Assembly (NCBI GenBank): GCA_949358305.1 | Contig: OX442320.1 | Span: 2,482,501 to 2,546,500 of the forward strand | From: Strigamia acuminata | Taxonomy: Eukaryota > Arthropoda > Chilopoda > Geophilomorpha > Linotaeniidae | DNA length: 64,000 nucleotides | Direction: 5' to 3' | Part shown: piece by piece, positions 1 to 9,417 of the stretch | How positions within the stretch are numbered: position 1 is the first letter of the stretch | Layout: every line of letters begins with the position of its first letter | The notes under the pieces: model-generated | Databases searched by the model: none | The model's input: the letters and a program-made list of their open reading frames with translations, nothing else | Told to the model about the DNA's origin: nothing | Made by a program: the position numbers and the translations under genes

Positions 1-419
1 GTTCTGTTGACAAGAAAAATGTTTTCAATTTTGTTTTGATTGTAATAGTTGTTTGCTTGTTGTTTCCGTTGCCTGTTGGCGTAATTGTTAGTGCTTTAAT
101 GGCACCACTGTGGTATTATGCGATAAAATTCGTTTAGTTTTCACTTATTTACTCTGGATCCAGTGTTCAGTTACACTTCTTCTAGACCGGGTGCCAGTCT
201 TCGATGTTATCTGAATCAGTGCTTCTCAGAGTGCGGTCCATGGACCACCGGTGGTCTGCACATTAGTTTGGTACAAACATGTCAGTTGCATAATTGATTG
301 ATTATAAATTTGGGAAACCCCATTTGTGGTAATACAATCTGAAGTGCATAAAATTTGAATTTGTTTTAATTTTTAATAATCAAAATATAAGCATTTTTCT
401 ATTCGTTTTTTTTTGAAAA
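1..419. other. flank without recognised gene
   Basis: AT-rich sequence with no open frame, RNA gene or repeat that I recognise. It lies left of a degraded MITE end. Confidence 0.4.
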
Positions 420-551
420 TTTGGGAGGGGATTTTAATTTTGATACATAATTAGGAGGTGGAGGTACCGGAATTTGTTTATGACCATGTTATAGAGGGGA
501 GAGGGGCTCTTAAAATCCCAAATTTTGCGTTAAGTAATTTATGAACGGCCT
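420..551. repeat. degraded right end of a GGGGCCGTCC MITE
   Basis: The stretch at 525-550 reads like the right terminus of the MITE family seen intact at 43263, 44176 and 44861 (GCGTTACGTAATTTATGGAC then GGCC), with several changes. The upstream G-rich stretch and 'aaaatcccaaattttgcg' also resemble the subterminal part of those copies. The left end is not recognisable, so this is an old or truncated copy. Confidence 0.55.
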
Positions 552-1164
552 TTGAATGAAAATTCATGGCTTTTTTGTACCACTTTGGCTAATGATCAAA
601 TTATCTGTGAGAACTTTGAAATTCTCGTAATAAATTATCTTCAAATTTATCTGAAATTAAATGAAATTTATGAGCCACGTGTAAAAAAGAGGCTGCCGGT
701 GAAAAGTCCAAATCTGGCGTCCAGAAATTGTTTTGTGCCTTAAAGTTTCCTAAAAAAGGTTTTTCTCTTATTGCATAAAGATATATGTTCCATAATAATG
801 ATTATAATAATAGAAAACACTAATATTTTAGGACTTTATGTATTCGGAAGGAATTTTGTATTTTACACATTCTCGATTTTAATGTAAATTTTTTAACAAA
901 ATCATATTTGTACACTTGTAAATCAAGAAACAATTAAAAATATACAACAGCCAAAATGTCCTGACTGTAGAATGTTTTAGCACTAGCAGTCTTATTTCGC
1001 CAAACAAACGCACGATTGTTTATTTTGTGATTGCTGTCTGGATTAGAGTTACAATATGCCACCACTAGATGCCAACAAGCACAAGAGAGGCATTAACTGC
1101 ATCTTCCCAATCTGCAAACAGCGGTTTGGTTTCATCATCTTGCAGCTGGCACCTCATTGCCGCA
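552..1164. other. host flank, no convincing gene
   Basis: No gene recognised. An open stretch starts at ATG 1055 and runs to the E1 insertion, but it has no family resemblance. The last about 18 bases (1148-1168) match the sequence upstream of the atlastin-like gene at about 62878-62900. E1 therefore landed in a paralogous copy of that locus, continuing at 42137. Confidence 0.4.
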
Positions 1165-1168
1165 AAGT

Positions 1169-2765
1169 TGTGACGGTGACGACCACAACTCCTATCGCAT
1201 GATAGTACCGGGTATAAGTCGCACAAATAGTGAATAAAATACGAGATAATAAAGACAACAGAGTTTCTTAAAACATGACATTTATTGTTACTAAACAATA
1301 TAATCAATCCTAAAAGTTATACAAATTCTAATGCCGACATTTGGCAAGTTAATTTACAAGTTAAACTATACAAATAATTGGCTGTGAAACAGCCCTAAAA
1401 TAATATGATTACGGTTATTGGTGATCCGGGGTTCGGGAACGGCAAAACGCCCGCTCGACCGAGTTAAAGATGTCATCTACGCGTAGCCGGGCTGGCTGTG
1501 TCCTCGCGGCTTCCGTCGGCGCTCCGTAATCGTGAGACTGGTTCCTTCGCGTTCCTTCGCGTTCCTGGTTCGTATCTGGTGTAATGGTCCGTGTAATGCT
1601 TCTTGGTTCGATCCGAGAGGTGCGGTTGACTCATGTGCACCGCCACAACTAGGGTTGGAAATTGGTAATGAATAAATGAAGTCATTTATTCTTCAAGGTT
1701 CCACTTCTAAATTATAATTAATTCGGGATGATGTGAGTTTAATAAATTAACTCAATAAATTGTATTCAATTTATTGTCACGAATTTGATTCGTCATACGG
1801 TGAAACAAGTCTCGTGACTTGCTTCGATTGTTAACTTGTTGCCAAGTTTAAACAATTAAGGTTTTTTATCAACTACAAAATAAATTAGGGTTAGACATCG
1901 CAACACACAATTGCCGTCAAAGTTCGCCTTGCTGAGCAGAACAGTATCGCGCGTGCCCTAAATAACAGTGCGGTGAGAGACGGCACTGGTATTCAGGGGG
2001 ATATAGCCCGCAGTTCTGCACAACAGAATTAATCACCCGAGATACTACTCGTAAGTAGACTGCTTTGGCACCATCACCGAAGAGATATAACATTCCCAAA
2101 CACATAGTGCTACTGGCGGTAACTGCAGTATCGCGCTTCCTGTTGTCAGGGAGTTTTATACTTGGTGGGATTAAGTTCCACCAATCTCGTACCGCAGGAA
2201 GTGGATACGGGGATGCAACTTCAGATTATGCTAATCCTTTAGCAAAACCGGATCTGGATACTCAGGACCGGAAATGGATACCGGGGACACATTCCCAAGT
2301 TACACATTTTAATCCTTTAATCCGCATGGTCACATTTCCAAGAATGTGACCAATTCTTTCTTCCAATCTTTCAATACAATAATATAACTTTATATTATTG
2401 TTAAGTTAAATAATTTACGTGAATATATTAAATACTTATTTAATATATATCTTGTTATTCATTTCCTTCTGCATTTCGAATTTACCGCTGATTTGCGATA
2501 GCGCCATCTAGTGGCGAGATTGCGCATTGACGAATGCGGTTTTTAGCAGACGAAATCTCGCACTTTTGGCCGTGATACTTTGATATCACGAAGTAATGTT
2601 AATTAATATTTATTAATATAACAACTCTGCTTCTGAAACATCATAAATAACTTTATTCAGGACTCTTATCAGTTTTACCTCAAATACAGTAAAATTACAG
2701 TCATAATAGCGCAACAGCGCTTTCTGGAGGAAAATAGGCATTTATAGCCCTTTTAATTTGTCATA
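1169..2765 (-). repeat. E1 left LTR (3' LTR in element orientation)
   Basis: The 1597-bp repeat begins TGTGACGGTGACG and ends GTCATA in plus orientation. It matches 16471-18018 joined to 41794-42136. Compared with the right LTR it lacks about 294 bp near 2124, where the right copy has an internal imperfect duplication and a 7-bp palindrome (CTGCATG/CATGCAG near 17446-17464). Uninterrupted here, it shows the pre-insertion sequence for EV. Confidence 0.85.
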
Positions 2766-2777
2766 CATCCCCCTTAA
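2766..2777 (-). other. E1 polypurine tract
   Basis: On the minus strand the sequence directly before the 3' LTR is TTAAGGGGGATG. This is the expected place and composition of a plus-strand primer tract and fixes E1 as minus-oriented. Confidence 0.6.
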
Positions 2778-3170
2778 TAACACAACTATATAATACTTTA
2801 TAGAGTTTTCGTTATTCTTCTAATTAATATAAATGCCTTTGTGAGGCTTGATATATCTTGGAGTTGCTGTGACTTCCAATTCTGAATTGAGTTGTTTAAC
2901 TTAATTAGATTGCTTAAGTTCAGGATTTTTCTTGTTAGCACAAATTCGATTTTGTACTACGTAATTTAGTCAAGTTTATTAATAAATAATAAAACTTTCT
3001 ACCGATAATATTGACAATTAAGCATCATCACGTCCCCCTTAATTGTCGTGACTATAGTCAATTCTTTAGAAAAGACATCGTATTTTTACTTATCATGTTT
3101 AGTCGACAAGATTTCTTACAAAAATTTTGAGCTCGCGCAATTGCGAATTCCCGAGCTCTTTTAGCTCGCT
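2778..3170. other. E1 3' interior, non-coding
   Basis: AT-rich E1 sequence between the stop of its only open frame (3171) and the purine tract. No gene or structured RNA recognised. Confidence 0.5.
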
Positions 3171-3387
3171 TTAACGATTTTCGGCCCTTTTTCTTGGATA
3201 GTTACACAGTGATGTATAGTGTAACTTGTGTCGTATCTCTAACGACTGCAAACCTGGAGTTGGCATTCGAACACGTCGGTGTGTATGTGCCGATTGCAAA
3301 CATTGGTTTGTAATCAAAGTTACTTCACATCCATCTGGGTTTGGTAATTGAAAACGCTTGTTTTCAGTTCTTAATTCCTCTTTTTCT

Positions 3388-4453
3388 TGCGGCGATCCGG
3401 GTTTTTACTTATTAAATTATGTAAATTCAATAAGCAATCGTCGTAGAGATGCCGTACAGGACTTCTACTCTGTGGCCAAATGTTTGTCTAGGGGAATGAT
3501 TTTACACAGAGTAAAGGAAAAATTAGATAGTTTTAATCGTTCAAAATACAAAGGAGGTATTATTTAAAATGTTTGGGGTCGATCTGGCTTCTTCTTCAAA
3601 TGTACACTCACAGTTGACCGTTGGCTCCAAGATGGCGTCGGTGGCGTCGTGTGAGCGCGGGATTTTAGCGGAGTAAACTCGACGCTAAAATACGTTGCTA
3701 AAATATACTGAAAATCCTCGCGGAGCAAGCTCAACACGAGAATACGTCTTGCACACAGCGGCTTGATTATTACGGAGCAAGCTCGACGTAACAATCCGTC
3801 TTAACACAATCCGCCTTGTGGAGTTAAACTCAACACAAAGCCTTCAAATTGACAGAGCAAGCTCAATGTCAATTTACACACAGAAATGGCTTAAATTACA
3901 CGTAGTAATTCAAGCAGAAGGGCGCTATTCCGTACAGTTGGCACGGACCAGCAATGAATCTCAACTCTTCCAGATATCACAGATCACACTTAGCAGGGTT
4001 TGGCATAAGTTTGACACAGATGTGAATGGTTTGGAAGCAGAATCAAGAATGCGGGAAGAGTGGGCCAAAACCGTTTGGCTCACTTCTAAATCTGCTCAGA
4101 AAAGCTGCGCAGATGACGAGTTGCACAAAGATCACACACGGCCGCCTTCGGGTCGTGTGCAACAATTGAGCCGGGCACGCGCGAGGGGAAGGGATGCTCC
4201 GCCCAGGCACACGCCTAGCAGCATCATCAAAGCAATGCACGCCGCAGCGCGATTGGTTGACGCTGTTGCTGGGCCAAAACTTGCTGCAAAACACAATATT
4301 ATTTGGGTAATATTGTGTCTTGTTTTATATTTAATTAATATATATTTTATTTCAATTTACATTGAAACAAAACATATAAGCTTGTTGAATATGTTTATAA
4401 GACAATTTGGAAATATGGTGCGCACTCAAATAGGAATATTTGAGGTCACCACA
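3388..4453 (-). repeat. G1 left LTR (3' LTR)
   Basis: On the minus strand it begins TGTGGTGACCTC and ends GATCGCCGCA. It contains a run of five stem-loops at about 3662-3875. An antisense open frame crosses most of it but shows no family resemblance. Confidence 0.92.
3662..3875. repeat. array of five stem-loops with a constant loop (G1 left LTR)
   Basis: The five hairpins are: 3662-3691 (9-bp stem ATTTTAGCG/CGCTAAAAT); about 3717-3740 (CTCGCG/CACGAG, one mismatch); 3765-3796 (9 of 10 bp); 3813-3841 (7 of 8 bp); and 3846-3875 (9-bp AAATTGACA/TGTCAATTT). Stem sequences are unrelated. Each loop is a variant of GAGCAAGCTCRA (GAGTAAACTCGA, GAGCAAGCTCAA, GAGCAAGCTCGA, GAGTTAAACTCAA, GAGCAAGCTCAA), and most of these can form an inner GAG/CTC pairing. 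Stem complementarity kept under different sequences points to selection on structure or to a structure-specific insertion process. Confidence 0.75.
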
Positions 4454-4469
4454 CTTCCCCCCCTTTTAA
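4454..4469 (-). other. G1 polypurine tract
   Basis: The minus strand reads AAAAGGGGGGGAAG directly before the 3' LTR start (TGTGGTG). Confidence 0.8.
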
Positions 4470-4625
4470 GAAAGAATCCTATTCTTTTCCAAAAGAGACA
4501 GGTAAGTATGAGAATAAATACACAAGGTTTCAAAGTAAAATGGAACAGGATATATATTTATTCTTTTTTATTACAATATAAAAATAAAAAAGGAATTATT
4601 TTTAATGGACGGGTATGTTCCCTAA

Positions 4626-5655
4626 TTATTTAGGCAACATGTCTGTCGAATGATCATTTGGATCCTTGTGCTCTGTGACGGTGCACAAAGATCGGCCGGC
4701 GTTCGGTCCTGACTGGAAGCCAGGGTTGATGTGAAGCCACACTTGTTTTATGCGGTCCACACCATCCCTTCGTCCGAAACCCATCTCGAAATACTCCTGC
4801 GGGTCTTGAGGCGTAATTCGGGCGAACACCAGGCGTTGATGCAAGATCCACGGCTGTTGTTCCTTGATGTGGTTCTCCAGCCACGCGAGGACTCGGTTGC
4901 ATAAATCCTCGCTGTTCTGGAGAATCGTTTTCGTCGCGCTCGTTATGTAGCAAAAGGCGTATAATGAGCGCAAACGTTGATAGGCGGTGAGGTAGGTGGC
5001 CATATTTGATCCCCTATCTCGTGGTGGCGAATCCTTTGGCGGTGGCGGTGGTGGCGGCGACTTTTTGCAGATCGAGAGGGATCTGGATCTGCGCGAAGCC
5101 GGGGTGCGTGTCTTTGGTCTGGCACCGCTGGCCATAGGCACGACGAACTCGCGATCGTCGCTGTTGAGCCACTCCATTGGAGACGAGATGTTGCAACTCG
5201 GTGCCTCGGTTGCACGGGAAACACTCGACGTTGCCGTGATGGCAGCGTGGAGTGGAGCTGCGGATGACGGTGGTGCGCCAGCGGGACGGGCGGTAGCTCG
5301 TTCTGCTGCGCGTCGCTGCTTCAGCGCAGTCCATTCTTGCCGTAGTCGAATGGCGGATCCAGCCGGAGTTTCGCCAGTCGCCTCGGCTTGTTGCGTTAAT
5401 TCGGCGAGCATCGTTGGAGGATCGGGGCGAACTGACTCCCAATCGTCCAGCAAGGCTCGTGGAAGCCCTAACGGCACGGTCCACAATCGAGTGGCGGCCG
5501 CCAGAGCAATCTGTGGGTCGGGAAAGACTCCTGGGAACAGGATTCGAAGAAGTCCCTCCGACAATTTCCCGTTCATCTTCTGCAGCGTCCGTTGCAGTTG
5601 CTTGTCGGACTTGCACGACGCAAGCTCTCGGGCAAGCCATTGCCATTCCTTCTCA
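4626..5655 (-). pseudogene. G1 third-gene remnant fused to integrase
   Basis: After the integrase catalytic part (near residue 302 of the 646-codon frame 6566-4626) the sequence stops resembling integrase, and the GPY/F C-terminal domain is missing. From here the frame matches the C-terminal half of G2's third gene. One shared block ends around PRALLDDW in G1 and PPALVDSW in G2. Both then have a proline run (PPPPPPP) and a block with LQNSEDL...HQRLVFAR in G1 and LQSPDRG...HQRLLRAH in G2. The simplest reading is an in-frame deletion from the integrase C-terminus to the middle of the third gene. Function unknown; there is no signal peptide or membrane segment. Confidence 0.65.
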
Positions 5656-8600
5656 CCTTCTTTTTTAAGATTAACTCGTCTACGCAAATCTAACACGTGT
5701 GACATCATGTGCTGATATGTTTCGGCGATAACGGCTTCTAATTTTTGCACGTATAAATGTGGGTTTTTTGGATCTACGACCAAAATTCCTTCAGGTATTC
5801 TTGGATCCCAAGGTACTCTGAGTTCGCGAAAAAAGTTAAGAAATGCGGGAGAGAAGTCTCTTCCTCTCGTCACCGTAGTTCTCAAACTAAATGCAAATTC
5901 ACGCAAATATTCGTCCCATTTGGAATGAACAGATGAATAAATTGCAATCAGATATTTGATGTCACGGTTAACCCTTTCAACCGGGTTAGCTTGTGGATGA
6001 TACGTTGAAGTTGGTGTTGGAACCATCTTGAACTTTTCACAAAATTTTTTAAAGACTTGGGCACGAAATTGCGGGCCGTTATCAGAAATAATTTTACGAG
6101 GGAATCCCATACTCATGGAAAGGTGATAAATGCAATTTGCTACTTTTCCAGCAGTGGGGTTACACATTGGATATAGTTCTGGCCAATGAGTTGCCACGTC
6201 AAGTATGACTAAAATATGTGTGTTGTTTTTGCGCGTCCGAGGTTTCGGGCCGGTCAAATCAACACTTAGACAGTCAAATGGGCTGTAAGGACCCATTTGC
6301 GCTGCTTCAATTTGTCCTTTCGTTCGAGGTTTGCAAGCTTGACAACGCTCACAATGTCGAATGAATCTCGTAATGTCCGATTTCATGCCTTTCCAGGTAT
6401 AAATTCGGCGTGCTCGATAAAGAGTCCTTGCAATTCCTGGGTGGCCAGAAAGTGGGTGGCCATGCATCAACCAAATAATTTTATACTTCAATGTCTGAGG
6501 TACAAAAACTTTGAGTGCTCTCCCATCCTCCCCCAATTCATCAGACATTGTGGGATGAAATTGCATTAATAAGTCATCTTCAATTAAGAAGGTGGTTGCG
6601 TGTTTTCTATATTGTTTCCTCTGGAGTCGCGTTGTGACGTGGCGGAAATTGATTACAATTTAAAAAATTACGCATCAATTGGCAAACTTTATCTTCTTTT
6701 TGGGCCTTGATTATGTCTTCCCTTGTGGGGGGTTCACAATCAAGACGCTCTACAATTTTGGCGACAAATGCTTTTATTAAAACATTTGACGAAGGAACTT
6801 GGAATTTCCTTGAAATTTGCGCTCTTATGACGTCATCTGATTCCTCAGAGGGGTCATAGATTTTAGTCCAATAGTTGACGAATTCGTGATCTTCCTTTTC
6901 CTCCAGCGTGGAGACAGGAAGCTCATGAAATTTTCCCATTTTCCAATTTCTTTGTGGTGATGGACAATAAGATAATAATTCATCATTATCTCCATCATCT
7001 TCAGGATTTTCCGGTTTGTCAATCGGTGATCTGGATAAAGCATCCGCTAAAACATTTAGTGGACCTTTAATATATTGTATTTCGAAAGAGTAGCGCATCA
7101 GCTCCATTTGCCAACGCGCCAACCTTCCGGCAGGTTCGTCTAACTGCATCAACCATTTTAGTGCTTGATGGTCAGTCCTAACTATGAATGTGGTAAATTC
7201 CAAATAATGTCGGAATTTACGTAATGCCCAGATTACCGCTAGGCATTCCAATTCTGTGGCGCTGTAATTTATCTCAGCAGGTTGCAAACTTCTGCTGGCA
7301 TAAACACAAGGTACTTCGATATTTTGATCATCGATTTCTCTCATTTGCATAAGCGCGGCGCCTAGTCCTTTTCTGCTGGCGTCGGTATGCACAATAAATG
7401 GTTCTGTCAAATCAGGCATGGCCATTGTTTCTGCATTCGTCAAAGCATCTTTTATTTGATCAAAAGCTTCTTGATGAATTCTTGACCAAATAAATTCCAC
7501 ATCCTTTTTGAGTAAAGGACGTAGAGGTTCTGTCATGACTGCAAGATTTTTAAGTAATCGGTGAAAAAAGTTCACCATTCCTAAAAATCTTTGCAACTCT
7601 TTCAAATTTGAAGGAGCTGGCATTTCTTTAATGGCGGCGACTTTTTTAGGGTCGACACTAACTCCTTGAACACTTAACTTGTAGCCAAGAAAAGTTAATT
7701 CTTTTCTGCCAAATTTTGATTTTTCTGGATGAACATGAAGATTTGCATTTTCAAGTTTACTTAGAATTTCTTCTAGATGAATCATGTGTTCTTCAAAATT
7801 TTTAGATATAATAATTATATCATCGAGGTATGCCCATGCGAATTTTCGATAGGCGTCCCCCAAAATTTTTTCTATCAACCTTTGAAAAGTTGACGGCGCA
7901 TTTACGAGGCCAAAGGGCATGACTCAAAATTGTAGTCGACCCAAAGGGCTCCAAAACGCAGTTTTCGCACGGTCGTTCGGATGAACCTCTATCTGCCAAT
8001 AGCCTTTTGACAAATCTATCGTTGTGACCCATTCAAATCTTCCGAGTTCTCGCAAGATTTCCTCAATGCTCGGCATTTGAGGAGGGTCGTATAATGTATG
8101 TGCATTGAGTGGTCTAAAATCAATGCAGAGTCTCGGATCACAATCCGGACGCATCACTAGAACTATTCGCATCCCATAGTCTCCAGTGGCTTGTTCAACG
8201 TACCCATTATCCAACATATCTTGACAGATTTGACGGATAATTTCACGTTTCTGTGGATTTACGCTTTTAAACGGAACTCTAATAGGAACTGTAGTGTCCA
8301 GTTTAATTTCATGCCTAACGAGGTGTGTTCTACCTGGTCGGCGTGATAAAATCTTTTCATGTTTCTTTAATACCTTTTCAAGCATTAAATTATTTTCCAT
8401 TGACAAATTAGCGTCGCTAACAAGTCTTTGTACTATATTTTCTTCATCGGCAACTTTAGCTTGACATGCAGTGGCGGAACCAGCTTTCATGTGATTTGCT
8501 TTAAGAAAGTCGCGTTTCATTATTTCTTCAGGTGGATCAAGGAACTCTTGATAACGATCAAGAATCGCTTGAGGAACAAAAGGTAAATCTTCTTTCAAAG

Positions 8601-9410
8601 ACTTGACAAAATTCCAAGACATGGTCTTAGGATTTGGTTGAATGTTGAGTCGATTCATGAAATCACATCCTAATAAGATAATAGGATATTTATTTCTTAA
8701 AATTATGAATGGATGACTTAACATCCCGTGTGTCCACGCAAAAGAAAGCAGGAGAGTTCCTTCTGGGACTACATCTTCTGAAGCAGTCGTAACTCTCACA
8801 TCCGGTCCAATTGGTCAAATTTCATCTTCCAGTTTCAGCGAAATTACTACGGAGTAGGCCATGAAGCTTCGATTAGCTCCAGAGTCTAACATCCCTGTTA
8901 TCATACCATTTGCCGTCTGCAATCGAATCGTCGGCAAATCATTGCTGTTTGGTATGTCCGCGTACTTGCACTTAAAACGTCGCGGTGGTTTAATTTCTAT
9001 CGGCGGATCCAATGGTAATTCGTCCAATAAATCATTAGTGACTAGCGTTGTAGCCATTAATTTTTCAATACATTCATCAAGACCAGGTAAATCAATTTTA
9101 TCTGATCCTTCAGTAATTTCAGGTGTTGGCCTAGTTTTTTCATCAAGTAAAGTAACAGCATCTTTTATTTTAGATTCCCAATCAACTTTTATTTGTTGAA
9201 CTTTTTCTTTAAAAAATTCCTCAGTGATGTTTTCATTTTGCAGCACAAGCTTTAAACTGGAAACATCAATGTTTGGAAATACCAAATTATTTTCAATTTC
9301 TAATTTAATCTGAGTATTCAAAAATTCATCTAAAATTTGAGATGGTGTTAGTTCATTTTCCGAGGCGGTAGGCGTCGCATCCACTAAGCCGTCTGGATGC
9401 GCGCTTACAA
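5656..9410 (-). pseudogene. G1 pol (PR-RT-RNase H-IN), inactivated
   Basis: Pol is entered by -1 frameshift from gag. The protease has LDSGANRSF near 8880. RT runs through two in-frame TGA codons (8815-8817, just after the protease, and 7924-7926, before VMPFGLVNAP) to YLDD near 7828. RNase H has TDASRKGLGAAL near 7400. A frameshift near 6605-6610 moves the frame into the integrase part, which has H-H-C-C zinc residues (HGHPLSGH...CERCQAC) and catalytic D103, D162 and E197 of the frame starting at 6566. The GPY/F domain is deleted. Pol is very close to G2 pol (GRLQ/GRLM, MPFGLVNAP, WAYLDDI, NPVERVNRDIK). No functional Pol is expected. Confidence 0.9.
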
Positions 9411-9417
9411 GTTTTTT
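9376..9417 (-). promoter_or_regulatory. G1 -1 ribosomal frameshift signal (gag to pol)
   Basis: On the minus strand the last gag codons contain the heptamer A AAA AAC in the correct phase (plus 9411-9417), two codons before the gag stop (TAA, 9405-9407). A 9-nt spacer is followed by an 8-bp stem CGCATCCA/TGGATGCG (plus 9394-9401 and 9376-9383) with a 10-nt loop. The protease frame is exactly -1 relative to gag and open through the site. Confidence 0.85.

Noticed and set aside
1065-1307. 80-codon minus-strand ORF at the E1 left border
   Set aside because: It crosses the junction between host flank and LTR, so it is a chance product of the insertion.
3818-4633. 271-codon plus-strand ORF across the G1 LTR, repeated at 12822-13475
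   Set aside because: It runs antisense to the element, is simply a duplicated LTR, has no family resemblance, and its end differs between the two copies only because of flanking sequence.
4996-5715. 239-codon plus-strand frame in the G1 third-gene remnant
   Set aside because: Antisense to a frame with clear homology to G2 ORF3.
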